Assembly (NCBI GenBank): GCA_029555925.1
Contig: JAKPQU010000047.1
Location: 1 to 49,137, forward strand
Direction of reading: 5' to 3'
Origin: Bacillota bacterium
Lineage (GTDB): Bacteria; Eremiobacterota; SpSt-956; JAKJGF01
Length of the DNA: 49,137 nucleotides
Shown here one piece after another: positions 8,866 to 17,541 of the stretch (its first letter is position 1; each line of letters starts with the position of its first letter). Under the pieces are notes generated by a model. The model did not search any database and was not told the DNA's origin. It saw only the letters and a list, made by a program, of their open reading frames with translations. The position numbers and the translations under genes were made by a program.

Positions 8866-9072
8866 GTGATTATTATCATAACAGTAAACGGTAACAGGGT
8901 CGAATGGCATGAAGGTATGACAGTAACAGAGCTGTTCAGGATTATGGGCTACGATTTTTCTCTTATAGTGACTTCGATAAACGGAGAAATAATACATGAA
9001 GATAATTATGATACCAGCTTTATTCCTGACGGAGCAGAAGTTAAAGCCATACATATTCACCATGGCGGTTAA
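8866..9072 (+). CDS. ThiS/MoaD-like sulfur carrier protein
   Basis: The short protein has a ubiquitin-like pattern (ITVNGNRVEWHEGMTVTELF near the start) and ends in Gly-Gly, the residue pair that is adenylated and thiocarboxylated in ThiS and MoaD. Such carriers often accompany AOR-family genes, where they fit a role in pterin cofactor synthesis, and this one sits just ahead of a split AOR. The start is uncertain. GTG at 8866 would overlap the SD-like AAGGGGTGAT, whereas in other genes here that SD stands 5-8 bases before the start; this would place initiation at ATT, ATC or ATA (8872-8880). Confidence 0.82.
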   Translation: MIIIITVNGNRVEWHEGMTVTELFRIMGYDFSLIVTSINGEIIHEDNYDTSFIPDGAEVKAIHIHHGG

Positions 9073-9162
9073 TTGAAAGTGAAAAAAAGAGATTATTTCA
9101 GAATGTATAAAAGGACAGAGAATCAGCTCTGTCAAGATTTACCTGTAGGGAGGAAGATCTGA

Positions 9163-10443
9163 ATGGTAACAGACCATATAGCTAAAATGAAGGAAGCCCA
9201 CGAAGTTCTTGCAGAAAAAAAATTCGACATATGTGAACTTCAGAAAGGTTATGCAGGCAGAACTCTGAGAATTGACGTATCAAAAAACACTATTGACTTT
9301 ATACCTGTTTCAGATGAGATGAAAAAACTCTGGATCGGAGGCCGTGGTTTTGACCTGTGGCTTATGTTTCAGGAAATCAGCAAACATACCAGATGGGATA
9401 GCCCGGAAAATCCTATCTGTTTTTCTTCAGGTCCTCTCGGGGGAACTATATCGTTTCCCGGTTCGGGGAAAACCATTGTCACATCAATATCTCCTCTCAC
9501 GGATTGCGTTATAGATTGCAATGTGGGAGGCTACTTCGGCCCTTATCTAAAATTTGCCGGTTTTGATGCCATGTCCATAGTGGGTAAATCAGAAGATTAT
9601 ATTATTATATTGATAGATGCGGTAAATAACAAAATCTCAATAGAAAAAGCACCTATTGAAAGCAATGATTCCCATGTAATTTCAGAAGAACTTACCGCTA
9701 TGTATGCAGATAATGAACTGGATATGAGAAATATTGCCGTAGTTTCCACCGGAAGGGGAGCGGAATATGCCCGTATGGGAGTTCTTAATTTTTCTTTCTG
9801 GGACTGGCGCAGAGGTGTTGCAAGACTTAAACAGGCAGGCAGAGGAGGCATAGGGACAGTATTCAGAAATAAAAAAATTAAAGCCCTTGTAGTAAAGAGC
9901 CTTCCCGTTAATTCTGCGTGGCGCATATCGGAAAGTAAAGTGAGTAAACCTTTTCAGGATAGTATATGTGCTTCATCCTGCAAAACAGATACTTCAAAGA
10001 TAGATGAGATTATAAAAAAATGGAACAGTGATCCTGAATATGTGATAGAAATGATGCAGGATATTCAGGATACAGAACATTATATCTCGAAAGATGCCAT
10101 TGATGAAATATGTAAAAAAACAGGAAGAGCTAAATCACAGCTCTATCATATTGCCACTTTTTATAAAGCTTTCAGCCTGAAACCGCGGGGCGAACAGGTT
10201 ATTCAGGTCTGTCTCGGAACAGCATGCCATGTAAAAGGAGCACCGAAAATACTTGAAGCCTTTGAAAGAGAACTCGGTATCAAACAGGGTGAAACAACGA
10301 AAGATGAAAAATTTACACTTGAAGCAGTTGCCTGCCTCGGTTGCTGCAGTCTTGCTCCCGTTGTAAAAATCGGAGAAGAAATTATAGGAAATGTAAAGGT
10401 TAAAGATGTTTCTAAAATTATTTCTGAGAGGCGTGGTGAATAA
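9163..10443 (+). CDS. Fusion: AOR N-terminal (pterin-binding) domain with NuoE-like [2Fe-2S] domain
   Basis: Residues about 24-246 are the N-terminal domain of aldehyde ferredoxin oxidoreductase: GGRGFDLWL (59-67), SSGPLGGT (88-95), CNVGGYFGPYLKFAGFDA (119-136) and AGRGGIGTV (225-233), which in AOR bind one tungstopterin and the bridging magnesium. The rest of AOR is missing here and is found in the product of 13285-15270. Residues about 280-426 are a NuoE/HydC-type thioredoxin-like [2Fe-2S] domain with C350, C355, C391 and C395. A poorly conserved linker with two cysteines (C269, C273) joins them. The SD GGGAGGAAG is good. The next gene starts 2 bp after the stop codon. Confidence 0.88.
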   Translation: MVTDHIAKMKEAHEVLAEKKFDICELQKGYAGRTLRIDVSKNTIDFIPVSDEMKKLWIGGRGFDLWLMFQEISKHTRWDSPENPICFSSGPLGGTISFPGSGKTIVTSISPLTDCVIDCNVGGYFGPYLKFAGFDAMSIVGKSEDYIIILIDAVNNKISIEKAPIESNDSHVISEELTAMYADNELDMRNIAVVSTGRGAEYARMGVLNFSFWDWRRGVARLKQAGRGGIGTVFRNKKIKALVVKSLPVNSAWRISESKVSKPFQDSICASSCKTDTSKIDEIIKKWNSDPEYVIEMMQDIQDTEHYISKDAIDEICKKTGRAKSQLYHIATFYKAFSLKPRGEQVIQVCLGTACHVKGAPKILEAFERELGIKQGETTKDEKFTLEAVACLGCCSLAPVVKIGEEIIGNVKVKDVSKIISERRGE

Positions 10444-10445
10444 TT

Positions 10446-12308
10446 ATGACAAATTTAGAAGCAATACAGCAGAAAATAAACGAAGAATTTAAACAATATA
10501 AAGCCATGCTTATGGTGTGTACAGGCACGGGATGTGTCTCTGCAAAAAGTTTTAATGTTCGTGACAGTCTTTCAAAAGAGATAAAAGAAAAAGGTCTTGA
10601 GAAAGAATATCTTGTAGTCCCTACAGGATGTAACGGTTTTTGTGCAGCAGGGCCGATTATTGTAGTTCAGCCTGAAGGCATATTCTATCAGAAAGTCAAA
10701 GAAGAAGACGTAAAAGAGATTGTAGAAGAACATCTCATCAAAGGTATGCCGGTAGAAAGACTCATGCATAAAGATCCTGTAAGCGGAGCAGTCAATAAAA
10801 CAATGAATGATATAAAATTCTTTACCAAGCAGCAGCTCATAGCACTCCGCAATAAAGGTCTTATTGATCCTGAAAATATAGAACATTATATAGCCAGAGG
10901 GGGATATCAATCAATCCGTAAGGTTCTGAAAGGCAACGATCCCGAACAGGTTATAAAGGAAATAATCTCTTCAGGCATAAGAGGCCGCGGAGGAGGGGGA
11001 TTTCCTGCAGGCGTAAAATGGCAGTCCTGCCGTAAAGCATCACTCCAGAGAAAAGAACCTCCATTTGTGGTCTGTAACGGCGATGAAGGAGACCCGGGCG
11101 CATTCATGGACAGGAGCATCATAGAAACAGATCCTCATGCAGTCATTGAAGGAATGATGATAGGCGCTTTCTCTGTCGGAGCTTCCGAAGGATTCGTCTA
11201 TATCAGAAAAGAATATCCACTGGCTATGATGAGACTTCAAAAAGCCATAGAACAGGCAAGAAAATACGGATTTTTAGGTAATTCAGATGGGAAGTTCAAA
11301 TTTGACATACACATACACAGAGGAGCGGGAGCTTTTGTGTGCGGCGAGTCTTCAGCTCTTATGGCTTCCATGTCAGGAAGGCCGGGAGAACCGAGAGCCA
11401 AGTATGTACATAATGTAGAATTCGGATTCCGCGATAAACCCACACTGCTCAATAATGTAGAAACATGGGCAAATATTCCCGTAATTATAGAAAAGGGAGC
11501 TGAATGGTTTGCCTCTATAGGTACCGGTGATGTTAGAAAAAATCCCTGGAACGGTTCTTCGGGAACAAAGGTATTCTCTCTTGTAGGAAATATAAACAAT
11601 ACCGGTCTTGTAGAGGTTCCTATGGGAATAAGTCTCAGGGAGATTATTTATGACATAGGAGGAGGCATTCCGGGAGGAAGGAAATTCAAAGCAGTTCAGA
11701 CAGGAGGGCCTTCGGGGGGATGCATCCCTGAAGCTTTACTGGATATGAAGGTAGATTTCGATTCCCTTACAGATGCAGGCTCCATGATGGGTTCAGGCGG
11801 CATGATTGTAATGGATGAAAAAACCTGTATGGTCGATGTGGCAAGATATTTTGTCAATTTCCTTCAAGATGAATCCTGCGGAAAATGCACTCCATGCCGT
11901 GAAGGACTTTATGCTTTAAATAATATTCTTACAGGCATATGTAACGGAGAGGGTAAAGACGGGGATATTGAACATCTGGAACATCTCTCGAAAACCATCT
12001 GCGAAACAAGTCTGTGTCAGCTCGGCGCCACCGCTCCCAATCCTGTTTTAAGCACAATTCGTTACTTCCGGGACGAATATGAGAAACACATAAAAGAAAA
12101 AAGCTGTCCTGCCGGAGTCTGTAAATCTCTTATTTCTTACAATATTCTTGCAGACAAATGTATCGGATGCACCATGTGTGCCAGAAGATGTCCTGTCACT
12201 GCAATAAGCGGTGAAAAGAAAAGTGTGCACACACTTGATAAGAGCAAATGTATTAAATGTGGCATATGTTACGAAATATGTCCTGCCGATGCAGTAAAGG
12301 TAAGCTAA
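10446..12308 (+). CDS. NuoF/HydB-type NAD(H)-binding flavoprotein subunit
   Basis: The 620-residue protein has the layout of bifurcating-hydrogenase beta subunits. A thioredoxin-like [2Fe-2S] domain comes first (C25, C30, C62, C66). The FMN/NAD domain follows, with RGRGGGGFPAG (179-189) and NGDEGDPGAFMDR (211-223), then SLBB. The N3-type [4Fe-4S] cluster uses C478, C481, C484 and C524. The C-terminus carries two ferredoxin-type [4Fe-4S] clusters (C572, C575, C578, C582; C602, C605, C608, C612). It should pass electrons between NAD(H) and the neighbouring subunits, here the split AOR rather than a hydrogenase, since no H-cluster motif is present in the locus. Confidence 0.92.
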   Translation: MTNLEAIQQKINEEFKQYKAMLMVCTGTGCVSAKSFNVRDSLSKEIKEKGLEKEYLVVPTGCNGFCAAGPIIVVQPEGIFYQKVKEEDVKEIVEEHLIKGMPVERLMHKDPVSGAVNKTMNDIKFFTKQQLIALRNKGLIDPENIEHYIARGGYQSIRKVLKGNDPEQVIKEIISSGIRGRGGGGFPAGVKWQSCRKASLQRKEPPFVVCNGDEGDPGAFMDRSIIETDPHAVIEGMMIGAFSVGASEGFVYIRKEYPLAMMRLQKAIEQARKYGFLGNSDGKFKFDIHIHRGAGAFVCGESSALMASMSGRPGEPRAKYVHNVEFGFRDKPTLLNNVETWANIPVIIEKGAEWFASIGTGDVRKNPWNGSSGTKVFSLVGNINNTGLVEVPMGISLREIIYDIGGGIPGGRKFKAVQTGGPSGGCIPEALLDMKVDFDSLTDAGSMMGSGGMIVMDEKTCMVDVARYFVNFLQDESCGKCTPCREGLYALNNILTGICNGEGKDGDIEHLEHLSKTICETSLCQLGATAPNPVLSTIRYFRDEYEKHIKEKSCPAGVCKSLISYNILADKCIGCTMCARRCPVTAISGEKKSVHTLDKSKCIKCGICYEICPADAVKVS

Positions 12309-12471
12309 GTGTGCTGATAGCGGTAAATATTCCGCCGGTTATAGTCGTGACGCGTGACAGGAGGAGACAAAATCACAAATTATCCGGTGTTATATGTTCC
12401 GCTGTCACCACTAAAAATTGCTGGCTGCTGATTGCTTAAAGCTGACAGCTAATAACAAAGGAGGCACTCAG

Positions 12472-12651
12472 ATGGGTGAACTTGTAATAAAGGTCAATGT
12501 TCCCGACTGGTGTGAAGACATTATAAAAGAAGAGATAGAACAGGAGATTATAAATAAAATAAACAGTCTCTCCAGGATTAATCCTCCTGATCTGTTCGGT
12601 ATAATTAAAGATGAAAAAAGAGAGGTAAAGGATCTGGTGGCCAGGACGTAA
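12472..12651 (+). CDS. Small acidic protein, probable antitoxin partner of the PIN protein
   Basis: The ATG at 12472 has a perfect SD (AAAGGAGG) 8 bp upstream and gives 59 residues. The sequence is mostly charged helix (IIKEEIEQEIINKI). I recognise no family. Its size and its position directly before a PIN-domain gene fit a type II antitoxin, though a DNA-binding fold is not obvious. It lies inside the flavin/AOR gene cluster. The stop codon is followed by heptads. Confidence 0.6.
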   Translation: MGELVIKVNVPDWCEDIIKEEIEQEIINKINSLSRINPPDLFGIIKDEKREVKDLVART

Positions 12652-12654
12652 GAA

Positions 12655-12688
12655 TCGTAACGCGTAACGCGTGACGCGTGACGCGTGG
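12655..12688 (+). repeat. Heptad array between antitoxin-like and PIN genes
   Basis: Units are GTAACGC, GTAACGC, GTGACGC, GTGACGC, in the stop orientation for the upstream gene. Confidence 0.85.
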
Positions 12689-12712
12689 CTTATGCCATGC
12701 CATGTTACATAT

Positions 12713-13144
12713 ATGAAAATCTTTGTAGATAGCAGTCTTATTATTGAATACTGCAGAGGTAATCTAAAAGCAAGAGACCTTATGGACTTTATGGAGAAGA
12801 ACAAAGAAAAGTTCGATATCTATATAAATCCGTCCGTATGGGCTGATGTTATTTATACGGTAAATAAAAAATATGGTATTGATCTGAAAACTATTGGTTA
12901 TTACCTGTTTTTAAATTTTAAGATTCTTGATATTACTCAGAAACTGGTTTTTTATTCCTTCAATTTTATCCAGAAATATAACCTCAATCCTTCAGAGGCC
13001 ATGGTTCTGGGATGTTGCAAAAAATATGGAATCAAGCACCTGGCATCACTGAATAATGACTTTATAAAACCTGCAGAAGGAGAAGGAATAACTCATATAA
13101 ATGCTTCTGGAAAATTAAAAGCTTTACAGGATCGTAATGCGTAA
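12713..13144 (+). CDS. PIN-domain protein (VapC-like toxin or nuclease)
   Basis: The 143-residue protein begins MKIFVDSSLIIEY. The acidic residues expected of a PIN ribonuclease are D6, D45, E95 and D116 (LNND). The frame is open further upstream, but the ATG at 12713 gives the natural PIN start. No clear SD is visible; translation may depend on the gene before it. The last residues (LQDRNA) and the stop codon are encoded by GTAATGC heptads, so the C-terminus looks repeat-derived. As a VapBC-type pair it may be a selfish module in an unrelated operon. Confidence 0.78.
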   Translation: MKIFVDSSLIIEYCRGNLKARDLMDFMEKNKEKFDIYINPSVWADVIYTVNKKYGIDLKTIGYYLFLNFKILDITQKLVFYSFNFIQKYNLNPSEAMVLGCCKKYGIKHLASLNNDFIKPAEGEGITHINASGKLKALQDRNA

Positions 13145-13265
13145 TGCGTAATGCGTAACGCGAGAATAGCATTTAGAACATGCAGACAGTTTTTTCTCCG
13201 AAAAGGAGCAAAAACAATAAAAGACGAGAAACCGCGCGTCACGCGTCACGCGTCACGCGTCACGA
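13131..13265. repeat. Two opposed heptad arrays between PIN and NuoG/AOR genes
   Basis: At 13131-13163 units GTAATGC (three) and GTAACGC run in the stop orientation across the end of the PIN gene. At 13232-13265 four GCGTCAC units run in the opposite, open orientation before the next gene. That open strand makes the reading frame of 13285 appear to extend upstream to 13180. Confidence 0.85.
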
Positions 13266-13284
13266 CCACAAAGGAGGTTTATCA

Positions 13285-15270
13285 ATGGCTGAAAAAATAG
13301 AAATTACAATAAATGAGAAAAAAGTTAAAGTAAATAAAGACAGTTATCTGCTGGAAGCAATTATAAAATCAGGGTTTGTTGTGCCTACATTGTGCCATCA
13401 TAAAGATCTGACCCCTAACGGCACATGCAGACTCTGTATCTGTGAAATAGAATTAAAAGGTAAGAAAAAACTTGTCACTGCCTGTAACTATCCTGTCCGT
13501 GATGAAATAAAAGTTTCTACTGACAGTGAAAGAGTTAAAAATCACAGAAAAATTCTCATTGAAATGTACCTTGGCAGGTGGCCCAATGTGCCTTTGATAC
13601 AGAATATGGCTAAAAGGCTTGGGGTAACGGAATCCCGTTTCAAAAGTCCTCTTACGGAAGAAAATGATAAAGCCTGTATTCTGTGCGGCCACTGTGTAAA
13701 AGCATGTAAAGAATTTATGATGGAAGAAATACTTGATTTTGCCGGCCGGGGCATAAAAAGACATCTGACTATGCCTTTCTATGAAGTTGATCATAACTGT
13801 ATAGGCTGTACATCCTGTGCCTATGTATGTCCTACAGGTGCCATTCAGATAATAGACGATCTGAATAACCCTGCTGATCCTATCATGATAAGGGATCATG
13901 GCATGAAGATAAATGCGGAAATGGCAACACTCGATAAATCTCAGAACAGAATGCGAGAAGTCGGAACTGCAAATATTGTAGATGTAATGAATGCCTATGA
14001 TCTGCTGCCTGTTCACAATTATAAATTTGGAAGCCATCCTGACGCATATAAAATAGACTCAAAGATGTTAAAAGCAAAATATTTCACCCAGGGCATGGCA
14101 GACGGATGCTGGAAAGGATGTTCCATGGCATGTGCCAAGGCTGTAGACGGTTTCCTTGTAAAAACCGGCCCTTATAAAGGTCAGAGAGTATGTGTTGACG
14201 GCCCTGAATATGAAACTGCTGCAGGTGCGGCCAATATGGGATGTTTTGACGGAGATACGCTTGTAGAATTCAATTTCTACTGTGACACCTACGGCATTGA
14301 TACAATCTCTGCGGCCACAACGATAGCTTTCGTCATGGAAGCCTTTGAGGCAGGCGTCATAAATGAAACCCATACGGGAGGATTGAAACTGAATTTCGGA
14401 GCATGTAACGAAGTCCTTGAAATACTCCATCAGATGGCAAGAGGTGAAGGTTTTGGAGTTGATGTAGGACAGGGCATCAGATGGCTCAGAAAAAAATGGG
14501 TCAGAGAATATGGTGCAGATGAAAAATTCCTTCTGGATATAAGCACCGAGTCCAAAGGGCTTGAAATATCGGAATATGTCTCAAAGGAATCCCTTGCCCA
14601 GCAGGCAGGCTACGGTCTTACACTGAAAGGCCCGCAGCATGATGAGGCATGGCTTATATTCATGGATATGGTAAACAATCAGATCCCCACTTTTGAAGAT
14701 AAAGCGGAAGCACTTTATTATTTCCCTCTCTGGAGAACATGGTTCGGACTTATGGGACTATGCAAAATCATATGGAATGACGTGGTTCCCGCCGATAATA
14801 AATTTGAAAAGGAAGCTGCAAAGATTCCCGATCATGTAAACAATTACTTTAAATTCTTCGAAGGCATGACCGGTGAACCTCTCAATGAAGAAAAGATGTT
14901 AAACCAGTCTGCAAGAGTCTATAATTTCCAGAGGATTATGAACCTCATGCTCGGATTCGGAACACGAGAACATGACACCATGTGCTATCGTTCCAAAGGG
15001 CCTGTTACAAAGGAAGAATATGAGTCCAGAGCGGAAAGATATGATAAGCAACTCAGAGAGATTCTAGGTGTTGAGCCGGAAGGTAAGACTACTGAAGAGA
15101 AAATGGCCATACTCAGGAAATACCGTGAAGAGCAGTATGAAAAAGTAACTGATGCGGTATATAAGAGAAGAGGCTGGACCAGTAAAGGAGTTCCAAAGAT
15201 AGAAAGACTCAAAGAACTGGGTATTGATCTGCCGGAACTTGTGGAGATTGTTAAAGATTATCAGGAATAG
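13285..15270 (+). CDS. Fusion: NuoG-like iron-sulfur domain with AOR catalytic C-terminal domains
   Basis: I chose ATG 13285 because AAGGAGG precedes it; the longer frame starts in repeats. The protein is 661 residues. The N-terminus is NuoG-like: [2Fe-2S] C37, C48, C51, C67, and two [4Fe-4S] clusters C131, C134, C137, C141 and C172, C175, C178, C182. The NuoG His-Cys cluster cysteines are absent after H87. From about 225 it becomes AOR domains 2 and 3: cluster cysteines C275, C279, C283 and C493 (FGLMGLC), plus PEYET (308-311), YGIDTISAA (336-344) and SKGLEISE (423-430). It lacks AOR domain 1, which is fused to NuoE at 9163-10443. A terminator follows. Confidence 0.9.
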   Translation: MAEKIEITINEKKVKVNKDSYLLEAIIKSGFVVPTLCHHKDLTPNGTCRLCICEIELKGKKKLVTACNYPVRDEIKVSTDSERVKNHRKILIEMYLGRWPNVPLIQNMAKRLGVTESRFKSPLTEENDKACILCGHCVKACKEFMMEEILDFAGRGIKRHLTMPFYEVDHNCIGCTSCAYVCPTGAIQIIDDLNNPADPIMIRDHGMKINAEMATLDKSQNRMREVGTANIVDVMNAYDLLPVHNYKFGSHPDAYKIDSKMLKAKYFTQGMADGCWKGCSMACAKAVDGFLVKTGPYKGQRVCVDGPEYETAAGAANMGCFDGDTLVEFNFYCDTYGIDTISAATTIAFVMEAFEAGVINETHTGGLKLNFGACNEVLEILHQMARGEGFGVDVGQGIRWLRKKWVREYGADEKFLLDISTESKGLEISEYVSKESLAQQAGYGLTLKGPQHDEAWLIFMDMVNNQIPTFEDKAEALYYFPLWRTWFGLMGLCKIIWNDVVPADNKFEKEAAKIPDHVNNYFKFFEGMTGEPLNEEKMLNQSARVYNFQRIMNLMLGFGTREHDTMCYRSKGPVTKEEYESRAERYDKQLREILGVEPEGKTTEEKMAILRKYREEQYEKVTDAVYKRRGWTSKGVPKIERLKELGIDLPELVEIVKDYQE

Positions 15271-15276
15271 AAAAAT

Positions 15277-15336
15277 TATTGGTAGTGGTTAAGTTTAAAC
15301 TGATTCAGTTACACTTAACCACTACCAATTTTTTTG
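15277..15336 (+). terminator. Rho-independent terminator of the split-AOR cluster
   Basis: TTGGTAGTGGTTAAGT and ACTTAACCACTACCAA form a perfect stem of 16 bp closing a 14-16 nt loop, followed by seven T. It lies 6 bp after the stop codon of the NuoG/AOR gene. Confidence 0.92.
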
Positions 15337-15372
15337 CCATTTACGGATTAATCTTTAAATCTGGCAAATCTT

Positions 15373-15674
15373 ATACCAACAGACATGACCGGAGCGGTCA
15401 CAACCAGATATGAAAATCAACGGTCAGTGAAGTGACAAACTTCATCTTTTTCATATAAAATTGCTTTAATTAAACCGAACAATTTGAATAACAGGTAAAT
15501 ACCGTCTACCTGCCTGATGCTCCTCCGAAAAAAATCTAAACTGGAACGTTTATAACAGTTACAGCCTGTATCATGCTACTTTACATTATAATTCAATAAA
15601 ATATACCTGTGCTGCCGTGATATTTTTTTCTCCGGAGCACCAGGCAGGTAGACTACTACTATGTCTAAAGCTAA
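15373..15674 (+). repeat. Structured repeat, copy 1 (about 300 bp)
   Basis: This copy contains hairpin 1 (TGACCG-GAG-CGGTCA, 15386-15400), hairpin 2 (ATATGAAAAT pairing with the TTTTCATAT at 15448-15456, with inner TGAAGT/ACTTCA) and a long-range inverted repeat, GTCTACCTGCCTGATGCTCC (15504-15523) with its near complement at 15634-15653. It shares most of its length with 48842-49137. Its first part recurs at 19255. It ends at the stop codon of the VWA gene on the other strand. Confidence 0.88.
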
Positions 15675-17281
15675 ACAGTATAAGGTTCCTGGTCAGAAAG
15701 TGTTATCGTCTTCCTCATTTTCCTGGATTCCTGTCTGAGTTCTGATGTTGAACCAAAGGAGACCCTTGCCTGGTATTTACTGTATCTGGCATCTTTACTT
15801 TTTTCCTGCCTCAATTTGTTTATATCTTCCAGTTCCCTGTTTATAAGTTCCGTACTTCTGGTCAATTTCTCTCTTTTCTGATTACCTGCTATGTTACGAT
15901 ATGCAAGCAATTTGTCCGTATAATCTTTCAAAATCTTTATACCTGTTGCATCATGTCCTGTTCTTCCCTGTTCGGCTGCTTTTTGTATATAAAATTCATC
16001 TGAAACGTCACTTTCGAAATTCTCTACAATATCTTCTTCTTTTCCTGTCACATGAATCTTTTCATTATATATTCTTATTCTCTTTTTCCCATCTGTCCCT
16101 GTATATTCTACCTGAGTTTGAACAGTTAAATCTTCATTTTCCTTCAAATCTTCTGTTACATTCAGGGCTACACACATTTTTCTGTCAGGATTTACATAAC
16201 CGACCTTTGCATCAAGAGACTTTTTTTCTCTATGAAAATGCACATCACCGCTTACATCTCTGAGAGCCATACTGGGAGGAACGAATATCCTTACCTTTAC
16301 ATTCCTTCCTATGAAATCAGCCTGAGAAAGAGCATTAAAGGTCCTCGAAAGTTCTTTTCTGTCCACAAGATATATATCTCCTCCTGTGATGCGGGCCATA
16401 TCACCTATAGTTTCCAGTTCAAGGGACGAATATTCGGAAGTTGCCACACCTACAATTTCAACCATTACACCTGCATCTCTGCATCTCTGACCAAAGTCTC
16501 TGTAAAATTCCCCCTTTCTTCCTCCGGGAGAATAACTTATGAGTGAACCTATTCCAACATTTGCAAGGCCATCTGTAAGTAAAATTATACGGCCCCCTCC
16601 CTGAAGAAGAGAGAAAGCAGAAAACACTGCCGGTCCCAGAGCGGTTCTGGATACTGCTGTAAGTCTGGAAATTAATGCTATCCATTTTTCATAACTTTCC
16701 TTTACTGTTTCAAAGTTAAAGTGAAGATTTTGAAGAATCTGAAAGATTTTATTTTCATCATAGAGGCTGTTTTCATTGAGTTTTAGACATTCATTGCCAT
16801 CGGCACTATAAAGGCTCACCCAGTCTGTAAATGTTATAAGAGCAAAAGTACTGTCAGGAGAATTTATAGAAATATCTTTAAGTGTTTCAATAAGACTTTT
16901 TTTGACACATTCCAGACTGTCGCCATTCATGGAACCTGATATGTCTATACATGCAACTATTCTATCTTTCACTGCCATGTTGTTCTGTATCTCATCAAGA
17001 TATTCTATTACACCTTTCCCTATCGCTTTAATAGAATTGAACTGTAATTCATCTATTTTATTCAGGTTATTGCAGAACTGACATATAAAATGAAGTCCTA
17101 CAGGAAGATGATCTTTAATGACAAAGGGGTCTGTGACTGCTGCTCCACAGGAGTGACATATTACAGGTTTACCTGTTATTTCAGTAACCTTGCTCTGTAA
17201 TTCAGCGAATGCCAGTTGTGCTATTATGGAAGCATCCAGATTATCTTTTTTATTCGAAACATATCTATTAGAAAACCTCAT
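15671..17281 (-). CDS. von Willebrand factor A domain protein with zinc ribbon
   Basis: The 536-residue protein has a zinc ribbon at 42-70 (C42, C45, C67, C70) and then a VWA domain from about 105. The metal-ion-dependent adhesion site is intact in its first part (D113-x-S115-x-S117), and ILLTDGLANVG carries the later aspartate. A beta-sandwich region and a basic, charged C-terminal tail follow. There is no signal peptide, so it is probably cytoplasmic, as in VWA proteins working with AAA+ partners or kinases, but no partner gene is adjacent. The SD AAGAGGAG precedes the ATG. The stop codon abuts the structured repeat. Confidence 0.85.
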   Translation of the reverse strand: MRFSNRYVSNKKDNLDASIIAQLAFAELQSKVTEITGKPVICHSCGAAVTDPFVIKDHLPVGLHFICQFCNNLNKIDELQFNSIKAIGKGVIEYLDEIQNNMAVKDRIVACIDISGSMNGDSLECVKKSLIETLKDISINSPDSTFALITFTDWVSLYSADGNECLKLNENSLYDENKIFQILQNLHFNFETVKESYEKWIALISRLTAVSRTALGPAVFSAFSLLQGGGRIILLTDGLANVGIGSLISYSPGGRKGEFYRDFGQRCRDAGVMVEIVGVATSEYSSLELETIGDMARITGGDIYLVDRKELSRTFNALSQADFIGRNVKVRIFVPPSMALRDVSGDVHFHREKKSLDAKVGYVNPDRKMCVALNVTEDLKENEDLTVQTQVEYTGTDGKKRIRIYNEKIHVTGKEEDIVENFESDVSDEFYIQKAAEQGRTGHDATGIKILKDYTDKLLAYRNIAGNQKREKLTRSTELINRELEDINKLRQEKSKDARYSKYQARVSFGSTSELRQESRKMRKTITLSDQEPYTV

Positions 17282-17541
17282 AAATATTGGCTCCTCTTGA
17301 AAATTTTATAAAAATCCCGACATGGAACGCCCAATACATACACGGGGTTTAGCAACTATATTTTAATTTTAACATAAAGTAAATCAATAATAAAGGAATA
17401 AATTTTATCTTCTCGAATTTTATGTTTAATTAAATTATTTAGATAAATTGGTTATAATAGTTTTCATCTAAAGCTTAGATTTTACACCATTAAAGATGAA
17501 AATTCCTATACCTTTAAATTAAAGAAAGACGGAAACATGTT

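Noticed and set aside
12315..12335. AGCGGTAAATATTCC shared with 19107
   Set aside because: A single 15-bp match in AT-rich DNA without structure; probably chance or a remnant.
13180..13284. In-frame N-terminal extension of the NuoG/AOR protein (RHASRVTRHDHKGG)
   Set aside because: It is the translation of GCGTCAC heptads, which are open in all frames on this strand; a perfect SD precedes ATG 13285.
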